A DNA stretch of 64,000 nucleotides from Micromonospora endolithica. GTDB lineage: Bacteria > Actinomycetota > Actinomycetes > Mycobacteriales > Micromonosporaceae. Shown piece by piece: positions 16,699 to 25,338 of this stretch (position 1 is its first letter; the number at the start of each line of letters is the position of its first letter). The stretch is from assembly GCF_003626595.1 (NCBI RefSeq), contig NZ_RBAK01000019.1, positions 1 through 64,000 on the forward strand. Reading direction: 5' to 3'. The position numbers and the translations under genes were made by a program. The notes under the pieces were generated by a model, which saw only the letters and a program-made list of their open reading frames with translations, was not told the DNA's origin and made no database searches.

Positions 16699-17556
16699 GT
16701 GTCAACGCAGCTGCCCACACTGCTGAACGGCCTGGTGGACGACGCCGCCGTCTTTCCGCCCGGCAGCTCGCCGCTGCCCGAGGCCGTCGTGGCGCACCGC
16801 GCGCACCGCGCCTCCTGGTACGCCGACCTGGTCGGCCCGCTGCTCGTACCCGCCTCCCGGCTCGGTGAGCTGGCCGACCGGCTCGCCGCCGAGGAGCGGA
16901 TCGCCGTCGGCGTGATCGGCGACGTGCCGCTCGCCCGCCTCGACGGGGTGCTGGCCGACGCCGACGGCCGGATCACCGTTCGCCAGGTCGAGGCGGCGGT
17001 CGCCAAGCGCGGCGAGGACCCGCTGCCCGGCCTGGCCGAGCTGGTCGCGCTGGCCGGGTCCGCCGACCGCTTCACCGTGTACGCGGAGCTGCCGCTGACC
17101 TTCGGGCTCGCCGGGGCGCTGGACGTGCTCGCCGAGGCCCGCGCCGGTGGTGTGCCGGTCGCCGCGAAGTTCCGCACCGGCGGGCTGGCCGCCGAGCTGT
17201 TCCCCACCCCGGCCGAGCTGGCCGCGGTCATCTGCGCCTGCCGCGACCGCGAGGTGCCGTTCAAGCTGACCGCCGGTCTGCACCAGGCGGTCCGGCACCT
17301 GGACCCGGAGACCGGCTTCACCCATCACGGCTTCGTCAACGTGCTGGCCGCGACCTTCGCCGCCGCCGAGGGCGCCGACCCGTCCCGGGTCACCGAGCTG
17401 CTCACCGCGACCGACCCGCGCCCACTGCTCCAGCAGCTACCGGAACGGGCCGAGGGGGCACGTCCGCTGTGGGTCGGCTTCGGCTCGTGCAGCATCCTGG
17501 AACCACTGACCGATCTGATCCGGCTGGGGCTGGTGAACGGGGGCTTCGACGCATGA
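16699..17556 (+). CDS. Conserved hypothetical protein in the homogentisate pathway operon
   Basis: A 285-residue soluble protein with no membrane segment, opening LPTLLNGLVDDAAVFPPGSS. Alternating beta/alpha segments (VGVIGDVPL, FTVYAELPLTFGL, VPVAAKFRTGG, VPFKLTAGLHQAV, GFVNVLAATFAAA, LWVGFGSCSILEP) suggest a TIM-barrel-like fold; this is my reading, not a family match. It lies between hgmA and fah, coupled to fah through a repeated ATGA element. The pathway needs a maleylacetoacetate isomerase and none is recognisable in the window, so an isomerase role is a positional guess. The GTG 16699 is leaderless; an in-frame upstream start is not evident. Confidence 0.8.
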   Translation: MSTQLPTLLNGLVDDAAVFPPGSSPLPEAVVAHRAHRASWYADLVGPLLVPASRLGELADRLAAEERIAVGVIGDVPLARLDGVLADADGRITVRQVEAAVAKRGEDPLPGLAELVALAGSADRFTVYAELPLTFGLAGALDVLAEARAGGVPVAAKFRTGGLAAELFPTPAELAAVICACRDREVPFKLTAGLHQAVRHLDPETGFTHHGFVNVLAATFAAAEGADPSRVTELLTATDPRPLLQQLPERAEGARPLWVGFGSCSILEPLTDLIRLGLVNGGFDA

Positions 17557-17636
17557 GCGAGCGTCAGCGAGTGAATCATCATGGCAGTGCGGTGGTGCCT
17601 CATGGCGGCACGGAGCGCAGCGGAGGGCCGGCATGA
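17553..17636 (+). CDS. Repeat-encoded 27-residue mini-ORF, copy 1
   Basis: ATG 17553 overlaps the TGA of the upstream gene (ATGA). The mini-ORF ends TGA 17634-17636, overlapping the ATG of copy 2. Its product would be a short basic/Gly/His peptide without motif. It probably serves to carry re-initiating ribosomes through the inserted repeat; a functional peptide is not shown. Confidence 0.3.
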   Translation: MSERQRVNHHGSAVVPHGGTERSGGPA

Positions 17637-17716
17637 GCGAGCGTCAGCGAGTGAATCATCATGGCAGTGCGGTGGTGCCTCATGGCGGCACGGAGCGCAG
17701 CGGAGGGCCGGCATGA
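17633..17716 (+). CDS. Repeat-encoded 27-residue mini-ORF, copy 2
   Basis: Same peptide as copy 1. Its TGA at 17714-17716 overlaps the ATG of fah at 17713, again as ATGA. Confidence 0.3.
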   Translation: MSERQRVNHHGSAVVPHGGTERSGGPA

Positions 17717-18912
17717 GCTGGGTGACTGGCGCGGCCGGTTCGGCGTACGGGGTGCACAACCTGCCGTACGGGGTGTTCCGTCGGGAGGCGGAGCAGCCGC
17801 GGGTCGGCGTACGCGTCGCCGACTTCGTGCTGGACCTCGGTGGCGCGGAGGCGGCCGGGCTGGTGCTCGCGGCCGGGGCGCTCGGGCGACCCTCGCTCAA
17901 CGACTTCATGTCCCTCGGCCGGCCGCAGTGGACGGCGGTCCGGCAGCGGGTGACCGAGCTGCTCACCGAGGACGCCCACCGGGCCGACGTCGAGCCGCTG
18001 CTGGTCCCGCTGGAGCAGGTCGAGCTGCTGCTGCCCTTCGAGGTGGCGGACTACGTCGATTTCTATTCTTCGGAGCAGCACGCCGCCAACGTCGGGCAGA
18101 TCTTCCGGCCGGGTCAGCCGCCGCTGCTGCCGAACTGGAAACACCTGCCGATCGGCTACCACGGCCGGGCCGGCACGGTGGTGGTCTCCGGCACGCCGGT
18201 GGTGCGCCCCACCGGCCAGCGGGCGACGCCGGAGGGCCCGGTCGTCGGCCCGTCCGTACGCCTCGACATCGAGGCCGAGGTGGGCTTCGTGGTGGGCGTG
18301 CCGAGCCCGCTGGGCAGCCGCGTCGCGGTCGACGACTTCGCCGATCACGTCTTCGGCGTGGTGCTCGTCAACGACTGGTCCGCCCGCGACGTCCAGGCCT
18401 GGGAGTACCAGCCGCTCGGCCCGTTCCTGGGCAAGTCGTTCGCCACCTCGGTCGCCGCCTGGGTCACCCCGTTGGAGGCACTCGGGGCCGCGTTCGTCCC
18501 GGCGCCGGACCAGGACCCGCCGGTCGTCGACTACCTGCGTGACACCCCGCACCTGGGGCTGGACCTGAGCCTGGCGGTGGAGTGGAACGGCGAACGGGTC
18601 GCCGAGCCGCCCTTCGCCACCATGTACTGGACGCCGGCCCAGCAACTGGCGCACCTCACCGTCAACGGCGCGGCCCTGCGCACCGGCGACCTGTACGCCT
18701 CCGGCACCGTCTCCGGGCCGGAGCGGGCGCAGGTCGGCTCGTTCCTGGAACTCAGCTGGGGCGGCACCGAGCCGGTGGTGTTCGCCGACGGTGCGACCCG
18801 CACCTTCCTGGAGGACGGGGACACCGTCACCATCACCGCCACCGCGCCCGGCCCGGACGGCACCACCGTGGCCCTGGGCGAGGTGACCGGCACGATCCTG
18901 CCGGCTCGCTGA
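17713..18912 (+). CDS. fahA: Fumarylacetoacetase
   Basis: Hydrolyses fumarylacetoacetate to fumarate and acetoacetate, the last step of tyrosine breakdown. The 399-residue product contains DYVDFYSSEQHAANVG (metal ligand Asp and catalytic His region), IEAEVGFVVG, and NDWSARDVQAWEYQPLGPFL with the metal-binding Asp; the order and length match the eukaryote-type two-domain FAH. ATG 17713 (MSWVTGAAG) is at the last repeat junction; the frame continues upstream through the repeats but gives only repeat sequence. Product fumarate could feed the fumarases at 29-35 kb. Confidence 0.95.
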   Translation: MSWVTGAAGSAYGVHNLPYGVFRREAEQPRVGVRVADFVLDLGGAEAAGLVLAAGALGRPSLNDFMSLGRPQWTAVRQRVTELLTEDAHRADVEPLLVPLEQVELLLPFEVADYVDFYSSEQHAANVGQIFRPGQPPLLPNWKHLPIGYHGRAGTVVVSGTPVVRPTGQRATPEGPVVGPSVRLDIEAEVGFVVGVPSPLGSRVAVDDFADHVFGVVLVNDWSARDVQAWEYQPLGPFLGKSFATSVAAWVTPLEALGAAFVPAPDQDPPVVDYLRDTPHLGLDLSLAVEWNGERVAEPPFATMYWTPAQQLAHLTVNGAALRTGDLYASGTVSGPERAQVGSFLELSWGGTEPVVFADGATRTFLEDGDTVTITATAPGPDGTTVALGEVTGTILPAR

Positions 18913-19052
18913 GGCGGTCGCACAGGACGTCCGATTCGGAGCCGTCACTGCCCCGTTGATCACCCGGATTCCGACGCCTGCCGCGCCGGACCGGGTCGGC
19001 CCCCCGTCCGGTTCCCGGCTCCGGCTGGCGTCCCGTCGACAGGAGGGTGACG

Positions 19053-19262
19053 ATGAACGATCTCGCGGGCGCGGTCTGGCGTACCAGTAGCCGCTCGAAC
19101 GACCAGGGCCTCTGCGTGGAGGTGGCCGACAACCTGGTCGGTGCGCGCGGCGTGGTGGGCGTACGCGACTCGAAGGACCAGGCCGGTCCGACGCTGGCGG
19201 TCAGCCCGCCGGGGTGGTCGGCGTTCGTGCGGGCGATCCGCACCGGCCACTTCCGGCCCTGA
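19053..19262 (+). CDS. DUF397 protein, not paired with an XRE gene
   Basis: A 69-residue protein with the DUF397 pattern: WRTSSRSNDQGLCVEVA, VVGVRDSKDQ and W near the end (GWSAFVRAIR). DUF397 genes usually follow an XRE/DUF5753 regulator, as at 36126-37117 in this window; here no such partner lies nearby, so it may act with a distant one. ATG 19053 was chosen because AGGAGG lies 6 bases upstream. The 140 bp between fah and this gene hold no other frame. Confidence 0.88.
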   Translation: MNDLAGAVWRTSSRSNDQGLCVEVADNLVGARGVVGVRDSKDQAGPTLAVSPPGWSAFVRAIRTGHFRP

Positions 19263-19369
19263 CCGGGCAGCACGGGTGACGCGTACGGGGTTCCCGGGCG
19301 CGGGATTTTCCGCTCCGGGGGCCCCGCAGCGCGCTCACCCGGCGTACCGTCGACGCCACGGGAGGTGGC

Positions 19370-19849
19370 ATGTCGACGGTGACGGTTACGCGGTTCGTCG
19401 AGGCGCACGCCGCCGACCTGTGGCGTCTGCTCACCGACTTGGGCCTGCGGTCCGATCGACCCGACGCCCTCGGCCCGGTCGAGGTGCTCACCACCGGCCG
19501 GTTCGGGCCCGGCACCGCCTGGCGGGAGACCCGTTCCCACCCCGACGGCTCGCCGCTGGTCGAGGAGTTCCTGGTGATCGAGGCGGAGCCGCCCCGGCGG
19601 TTGGTGCTCAGCTCGCCCGGCTCCGGCGTCGACTACCGGATCACCTGGACGCTGCGGTCGGTGCGGCGGCGTCGGCGCGGCTGCACCGCGGTGACGGTGA
19701 CCCAGGAGGCGGTGCCCGTCGCGCCGTACGGTCGGGTGGTGGCGTTCCTGCTCGGCGGCCTCGCGGCCCGGGCGGTGGAGGGAGCGCTGCGTCGCGACCT
19801 GGCCGACCTGGTGGCCGCCACCCGCCGGCGCACCAGCGAGGCGGCCTGA
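19370..19849 (+). CDS. SRPBCC-family (START-like) protein
   Basis: A 159-residue protein with the ligand-cavity fold of polyketide cyclase/SRPBCC proteins: TVTRFVEAHAADLWRLLTDL at the start, GTAWRETRSHPDGSPLVEEFLVIEAEPPRRLVL in the middle (beta strands, short quotes of the family pattern), and a long C-terminal helix. Such proteins bind hydrophobic small molecules or catalyse cyclisation. No partner is evident. GGGAGGTGGC precedes the ATG. Confidence 0.75.
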   Translation: MSTVTVTRFVEAHAADLWRLLTDLGLRSDRPDALGPVEVLTTGRFGPGTAWRETRSHPDGSPLVEEFLVIEAEPPRRLVLSSPGSGVDYRITWTLRSVRRRRRGCTAVTVTQEAVPVAPYGRVVAFLLGGLAARAVEGALRRDLADLVAATRRRTSEAA

Positions 19850-19897
19850 ACGGGGCCCTGCGGAGCCTGCTCGGTAGGGTGCCGGGCGGAGGTGCGC

Positions 19898-21151
19898 ATG
19901 GGGTTGGAGAAGGGCCGGCGACCGCTCGTGCTGGCCGCGGCCGTGCTGCTCGCCGCCGTCGTGTCCGGTGCCGTGGCCTGGCGGGTCCTCGCGCCCGCCG
20001 AGGTGAGCACCCCCGCCCGGGGCGGGTACCCGCCGGCGCCCACCGCCGCGCCCGGGGTGGTCGCCCGGCTGCCGGTCGCCCCGTTGATCGTCGACGGGCG
20101 CCTGCGGGTGTACGCGGGCGACCGTCAGGTCTACGCCGACCGGCCGGTGGACGGCCGGCACCGGACCACCCCGTACTGGTCGTACCGGCGGTGGCCGGCC
20201 TCCCTTCAGGGGGTGGTGGCCAGCGGGACCACGGTGGTGAGTCGCTGGTCGGACGGGCGGCTGGTGGGCCTGGACGCGCGTACCGGCCGGGTGGCCTGGC
20301 GGGCCGACGGACCGGAACCGGTCGGTGAGCGGACGGCCCGGCGCACCGGTGCGGCGACCGTGTGGGAGCCCCGCGGCCTGTTCGTGACCGAGCCGGCCGG
20401 CGGCCGTCCGGTCGTCGTGGCGGTCGGTCGGGGCGGCGCGGTCGCCGTCGATCCGGACGCCGGCACGGCACTCTGGCGGACCGACGTCGACCCGGACTGC
20501 CGGGACGCGATCGGCACCACGGCGGACGGGCGGCTGGTCACCGTGGACACCTGCGCCGGCCCCGCCGCGGTGGAGTTCATCGACGTCCGCACCGGGACGG
20601 CCGGATCCCGGTGGCGACCGCCGGGAGCCCCCGGCGAGCTGGTGGTGACCCTGGTCGGTTGCCGGGCCGGCCGGTCCGACTGCGCCGGTCTGCGGACCGC
20701 CGGGCCGGGAGACGACGCCGGGCAGGGCTGGCTGCTCGGCGACGCCGCGCCGGCCGCCGCTCCCGCGCTGGACGCGCCCGGCGCGGAACTGGCCGGGGAG
20801 GTCGCGGTCGCGGTGACCGACGGCGCGCTGGTCGGCAGGTCGGCGCGGACCGGTGCCGAGCGGTGGCGTCGTGGCGACCTGGGTCAGGCACGGGTGGTCG
20901 CCGTGCAGCCCGGCCGGGTACACCTGCTGACGCCGGCCAACGACCTGGTCACCGTGGACCCGGCCACCGGGGTCCAGCGGTCCTGGTTCACGTTGAACAT
21001 CGGGTCGGACGGCGTCGGCTGGGTGCCGGGTGAGGTGTACGCGGAGGCCGGCTTCGTGGCGGTGGAGCGGCTGCGCCGGCCGGTCGACCCGCAGGGGGAC
21101 GATCAGCGCTACTTCTACAACTCGGAGCCGGTGATCGTCGCCGCGACCTAG
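19898..21151 (+). CDS. Membrane-anchored PQQ-like beta-propeller protein
   Basis: A 417-residue protein with an N-terminal anchor (about 10-30, VLAAAVLLAAVVSGAVAW) and an extracytosolic beta-propeller. Repeats such as VVGLDARTGRVAWRADG, AVDPDAGTALWRTDV and TVDPATGVQRSW are the PQQ-like blade signature, without visible enzyme residues. It is similar in plan to the protein at 27763. ATG 19898 was preferred over GTG 19892 because GGCGGAGG is 5 bases before it. Role unknown; such proteins often assist envelope assembly or binding. Confidence 0.82.
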   Translation: MGLEKGRRPLVLAAAVLLAAVVSGAVAWRVLAPAEVSTPARGGYPPAPTAAPGVVARLPVAPLIVDGRLRVYAGDRQVYADRPVDGRHRTTPYWSYRRWPASLQGVVASGTTVVSRWSDGRLVGLDARTGRVAWRADGPEPVGERTARRTGAATVWEPRGLFVTEPAGGRPVVVAVGRGGAVAVDPDAGTALWRTDVDPDCRDAIGTTADGRLVTVDTCAGPAAVEFIDVRTGTAGSRWRPPGAPGELVVTLVGCRAGRSDCAGLRTAGPGDDAGQGWLLGDAAPAAAPALDAPGAELAGEVAVAVTDGALVGRSARTGAERWRRGDLGQARVVAVQPGRVHLLTPANDLVTVDPATGVQRSWFTLNIGSDGVGWVPGEVYAEAGFVAVERLRRPVDPQGDDQRYFYNSEPVIVAAT

Positions 21152-21276
21152 CGCGCCGCTTGGACAATTGGGACATTAAACGCATATGGTGTGTCGGGTC
21201 ATCGGGACCGGGGGTGTCCGGGCCGGTCCGCACGGGGATGGCGGACCGGCCCGGTCTCCGATCCGGGGCCGCGCCG

Positions 21277-22380
21277 TCAGGCGAGCGCCGCCTCCGCCGC
21301 CGCCAGGAAGGCGTCGTTCTCCACCGGGGTACCGATGGTGACCCGGACGCCGTCGCCGGGGAACGGCCGCACGATCACTCCCCGCGACTCGCACGCCTTG
21401 CCGAAGGCCACCGCGCCGTCGCCGAGCGGCAACCACACGAAGTTCGCCTGGCTTGAGGGCACGTCCGGCACCAGCTTGCGCAGCCGCTCGGTGACCCGGT
21501 CCCGCTCGGCGACGACCGCCGCGCAGCGCCGCTCGACCTCGGCGGCCTGCGCCAGCGCCGCCAGCGCGCCGGCCTGGGCGGCCATGCTGGTGGAGAAGGG
21601 CGTGACGACCTTGCGCACCGAGGCCGCGACGGTGGGCGAGGCGACCAGGAAGCCGATCCGCAGGCCGGCCAGGCCCCACGCCTTGGACAGCGTCCGCAGC
21701 ACCACCACGTTGGGCCGGTCCAGGTAGGTCAGCCCGTCCGGCACCTCCGGGTCGGTGACGAACTCCCGGTACGCCTCGTCGATCACCACCAGCACGTCGT
21801 CCGGCACCGCGTCGAGGAACCGGTCCAGCTCGGCCCGGCGCACCGCCGTACCGGTCGGGTTGTTCGGGTTGCAGACCAGGATCATGCGCGTCCGGTCGGT
21901 CACCGCCGCGGCCATCGCGCCCAGGTCGTGACCGTGCCCGGCGTCGTTGGGTATGCGCACGCTGGCCGCGCCGCTGGTCGCCGCGATGATCGGGTACGCC
22001 TCGAAGGAGCGCCACGAATAGATCAGCTCGTCGCCGGGCAGGCAGGTGGCCCGGACCAGGTGCTCGGCCAGCGCCACCGATCCGCAGCCGGTGGCGATCC
22101 GGTCGACGTCCACGCCGTACCGCTCGGCGAGGGCCTGGCGCAGCGCCACCACGCCCATGTCCGGGTAACGGTGCACGCCGGCGGCGGCCTCGGCGACCGC
22201 CTCCACCACGCCGGGCAGCGGGCCGTACGGCACCTCGTTGCTGGCCAGCTTGATCGCCTCCGGCAGGCCCAGCTCGCGGGCCAGGTCGGCGGGACTGCGA
22301 CCGGGTACGTAGTTGGGCAGCGCGTCCAGGTCGGCGCGGGTGAGCCGCAGCGCCGGCTGCGGGCGTCCGGTGTCGGTCAT
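21277..22380 (-). CDS. Histidinol-phosphate / aromatic aminotransferase (HisC2-like)
   Basis: Fold-type I PLP aminotransferase of 367 residues. The PLP lysine is K233 in TLSKAWGLAGLRIGF; NPNNPTG at 171-177 binds the substrate carboxylate. The opening LPNYVPGRSP and NEVPYGPLP are typical of the second HisC copy of actinobacteria, known in mycobacteria as aromatic-amino-acid aminotransferase. Two genes away lies HPPD, whose substrate (4-hydroxyphenylpyruvate) an aromatic aminotransferase would make from tyrosine. It overlaps the RDD gene stop by ATGA. A strict HisC role in histidine synthesis is less likely without other his genes here. Confidence 0.9.
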   Translation of the reverse strand: MTDTGRPQPALRLTRADLDALPNYVPGRSPADLARELGLPEAIKLASNEVPYGPLPGVVEAVAEAAAGVHRYPDMGVVALRQALAERYGVDVDRIATGCGSVALAEHLVRATCLPGDELIYSWRSFEAYPIIAATSGAASVRIPNDAGHGHDLGAMAAAVTDRTRMILVCNPNNPTGTAVRRAELDRFLDAVPDDVLVVIDEAYREFVTDPEVPDGLTYLDRPNVVVLRTLSKAWGLAGLRIGFLVASPTVAASVRKVVTPFSTSMAAQAGALAALAQAAEVERRCAAVVAERDRVTERLRKLVPDVPSSQANFVWLPLGDGAVAFGKACESRGVIVRPFPGDGVRVTIGTPVENDAFLAAAEAALA

Positions 22381-23351
22381 GGGGTGTCTCCCGGGGGTTC
22401 GGAGCGGTCCTTCGGGGCGGTACGGGTGCGGTCCTGGACCACCACGGTCTGCGCCCGCTTGTCGTGCAGCGCCTGGCGCATCGGATGGTCGAACAGCGGG
22501 GACAACGCGTCGAGCAGTTGCAGCGCGAAGCCGAGGCAGAAGCAGGGCCAGAGCAGGGTGGGCAGGCCCAGGGTGTTCCACCGGCGCAGGGCCCGGCCGA
22601 AGCCGAGCGGCTCGTCGGCGGCGAGCGGCACCGCCCGGATGCCCACCAGCCGCTTGCCGAGGGTCTGGCCACCGGACGCCATGGCCGGCACCTCGTACGC
22701 CAGCCACAGCGCGGCGGCGATCAACAGGATCACGATCAGCAGCCCCTCGGCCTGCTGCCCCGGCTGGGGCAGCGGGTCGTCGGTCACCTCCCGGGCCTGG
22801 ACCCGGCGCCACCACTCCGCGAAGGTCGGTTCGAACTCCCGCACCAGCCGCCAGACGAACCAGCCGTTGACGACCGCGTTGAGCGCGAAGACGATCGCGA
22901 AGTCGATCAGGCGGGCGACCAGCCGGGCGCCGTACCCGGCCAGCGGCAGCCCGTGCGGCCGGGGCTCCGGCGGGCGACCCGGCCACATCCCCGGCGTCCA
23001 GCCGTGCGGACCATAGCCCGGCTGTGGCTGTCCGTGACCGGGGTGCGGCTGGCCCGGCTGAGCCTGTCCGGGGTACGGGTACGGTCCGCCCGTCGGCCCC
23101 CCGACTGGCCCCGGGCCGGTCGGCGGGGTGCCCGGGCCGGTCCCCGGGCTTGCCGGTTCCGGTCCCGGTGCTCCCGAGCTGGGCCGGGACGGTGCCGGCG
23201 GGGACGCCGGAGCGGACGGCTCGGCTGGCGGCGGACCGTCGGGCGGGGTGGCGTCCACCGGGATGGGCGCGCCGATCCAGCCCTCGCCGTCCCAGTACCG
23301 CCGGACACCCTGGTCCACCGGGTCCACGTACCAACCGGGTGCGATGCTCAC
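22377..23351 (-). CDS. RDD-family membrane protein with DUF2510 N-terminus
   Basis: A 324-residue protein. Residues 1-30 form a DUF2510 motif (APGWYVDPVDQGVRRYWDG). Then follow about 95 residues of Pro/Gly-rich linker, and from about 133 the RDD membrane domain with the Arg and Asp pair in ARLVARLIDFAIVF, and GGQTLGKRLVGIRAV. Function of RDD proteins is mostly unknown. GTG 23351 has GAGGCGG upstream. It shares an ATGA junction with the aminotransferase downstream. Confidence 0.85.
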   Translation of the reverse strand: MSIAPGWYVDPVDQGVRRYWDGEGWIGAPIPVDATPPDGPPPAEPSAPASPPAPSRPSSGAPGPEPASPGTGPGTPPTGPGPVGGPTGGPYPYPGQAQPGQPHPGHGQPQPGYGPHGWTPGMWPGRPPEPRPHGLPLAGYGARLVARLIDFAIVFALNAVVNGWFVWRLVREFEPTFAEWWRRVQAREVTDDPLPQPGQQAEGLLIVILLIAAALWLAYEVPAMASGGQTLGKRLVGIRAVPLAADEPLGFGRALRRWNTLGLPTLLWPCFCLGFALQLLDALSPLFDHPMRQALHDKRAQTVVVQDRTRTAPKDRSEPPGDTP

Positions 23352-23414
23352 GTCGCCGCCTCGCTGTGCTCGTTCACGCAGCAACCTTAACGAGGGGGCC
23401 GCCCCGGAAAGCTG

Positions 23415-23444
23415 GGTGCCGGCCGGCGGACGCCGGCCGGCACC
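23415..23444 (-). terminator. Terminator after hppD
   Basis: A perfect 14-bp inverted repeat (23415-23428 and 23431-23444) with a 2-base centre, 4 bases beyond the hppD stop on the minus strand. No long T run follows. It separates hppD from the RDD-aminotransferase pair. Confidence 0.75.
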
Positions 23445-23447
23445 GCG

Positions 23448-24701
<1,254 letters not shown>

Positions 24702-24739
24702 TCATCTTCGGCGAATATCGCGCTGTCCACCGCCACTGG

Positions 24740-24775
24740 GCAACCGTTACGATTTTCGCTGGTCAGGTTGCGCAA
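24740..24775. promoter_or_regulatory. Candidate Lrp-type operator region between hppD and its regulator
   Basis: GCAACC (24740-24745) and GGTTGC (24766-24771) form an inverted repeat. The second arm runs into the perfect palindrome TTGCGCAA (24768-24775), which ends 4 bases before the regulator's -10. Position favours autoregulation; binding is not shown. Confidence 0.35.
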
Positions 24776-24779
24776 GGCG

Positions 24780-24785
24780 TAGGGT
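24780..24785 (+). promoter_or_regulatory. Leaderless-type -10 element TAGGGT
   Basis: TAGGGT is 8 bases before the GTG at 24794. Confidence 0.4.
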
Positions 24786-24793
24786 CTTTACCC

Positions 24794-25285
24794 GTGAACA
24801 CTGGTCAGGATGTACAGCTCGACGCGCTCGACGCGCGGCTGATCGAACTGCTCGCCGAGGAACCCCGGATCGGGGTGCTGGAGTGCTCCCGGCGGCTCGG
24901 GGTGGCCCGGGGCACGGTGCAGGCCCGCCTGGACAAGCTCGTCGAACGGGGCGTGATCGGCGGGTTCGGGCCGGAGGTGTCACCCGCCGCGATCGGGTTC
25001 GCGGTGACCAGCTTCGTCACCCTGGAGATCAGCCAGCGGCACGGCCACGACCCGGTCACCCGGCACCTGGCGGCCATCCCCGAGGTGCTGGAGGCGCACA
25101 CCATCACCGGCTCCAGCGACCTGCTCTGCCGGATCGTGGCCCGCTCCAACACCGACCTGCAACGGGTGATCGACCAGATCGTCTCCTACGAGGGGATCCG
25201 CCGGGCATCGACGATCATCGCGCTGGCCGAGCAGATCCCCTACCGCGTCCTCCCGCTGGTCCGCTCCGCCGCGCGTCAGGAGTAA
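24794..25285 (+). CDS. Lrp/AsnC-family transcription regulator
   Basis: A 163-residue protein. Residues about 8-55 form the winged HTH (DALDARLIELLAEEPRIGVL, RLGVARGTVQARLDKL), and about 70-150 the RAM/ACT ligand domain with GSSDLLCRIVARSNTDLQ. It is divergent from hppD, and Lrp-type regulators next to HPPD commonly respond to aromatic amino acids, so control of tyrosine breakdown is likely; the ligand is not shown. One unit of the dispersed 53-bp repeat follows the stop directly. Confidence 0.92.
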   Translation: MNTGQDVQLDALDARLIELLAEEPRIGVLECSRRLGVARGTVQARLDKLVERGVIGGFGPEVSPAAIGFAVTSFVTLEISQRHGHDPVTRHLAAIPEVLEAHTITGSSDLLCRIVARSNTDLQRVIDQIVSYEGIRRASTIIALAEQIPYRVLPLVRSAARQE

Positions 25286-25338
25286 GGAAGGGCCCCCTAT
25301 TAACGCCTGGTGTAGAGGAAGGGCCCCTTCCTAACACC
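25286..25338 (-). repeat. Dispersed GGGGCCC repeat, copy A (minus orientation)
   Basis: Reading on the minus strand, it starts GGTGTTAGGAAGGGGCCC, has a spacer CTCTACACCAGGCGTTAA, then a second GGGGGCCCTTCC core. It fills the whole gap between the lrp stop and the arsR stop, right at the 3' end of arsR in sense orientation. Each core is nearly self-complementary, so it could act as a terminator. Confidence 0.85.

Larger units (their letters stand above)
17551..17718 (+). repeat. 80-bp tandem repeat, two units, carrying chained ATGA mini-ORFs
   Basis: Units 17551-17630 and 17631-17710 look identical base for base, and the first 8 bases of a third unit (GCATGAGC, 17711-17718) follow. Each unit begins GCATGAGC, which contains the ATGA stop/start overlap. 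The stop of the upstream gene lies in the first junction and the ATG of fah in the last. The element has the form of an insertion duplicated in tandem at an ancestral ATGA overlap of two genes. Each unit can encode 27 residues (starts MSERQRVNHHG). Confidence 0.95.

Noticed and set aside
16617-17321. Upstream extension of the homogentisate dioxygenase frame
   Set aside because: Beyond MPYYRSVGEV the sequence is Ser/Ala-rich, covers the operator region and is antisense to the 16699 gene. The ribosome site AGGAGG marks ATG 16616.
17551-17718. The 80-bp repeat as an insertion sequence or CRISPR array
   Set aside because: No transposase, no terminal inverted repeats, and there are no unique spacers between the two units.
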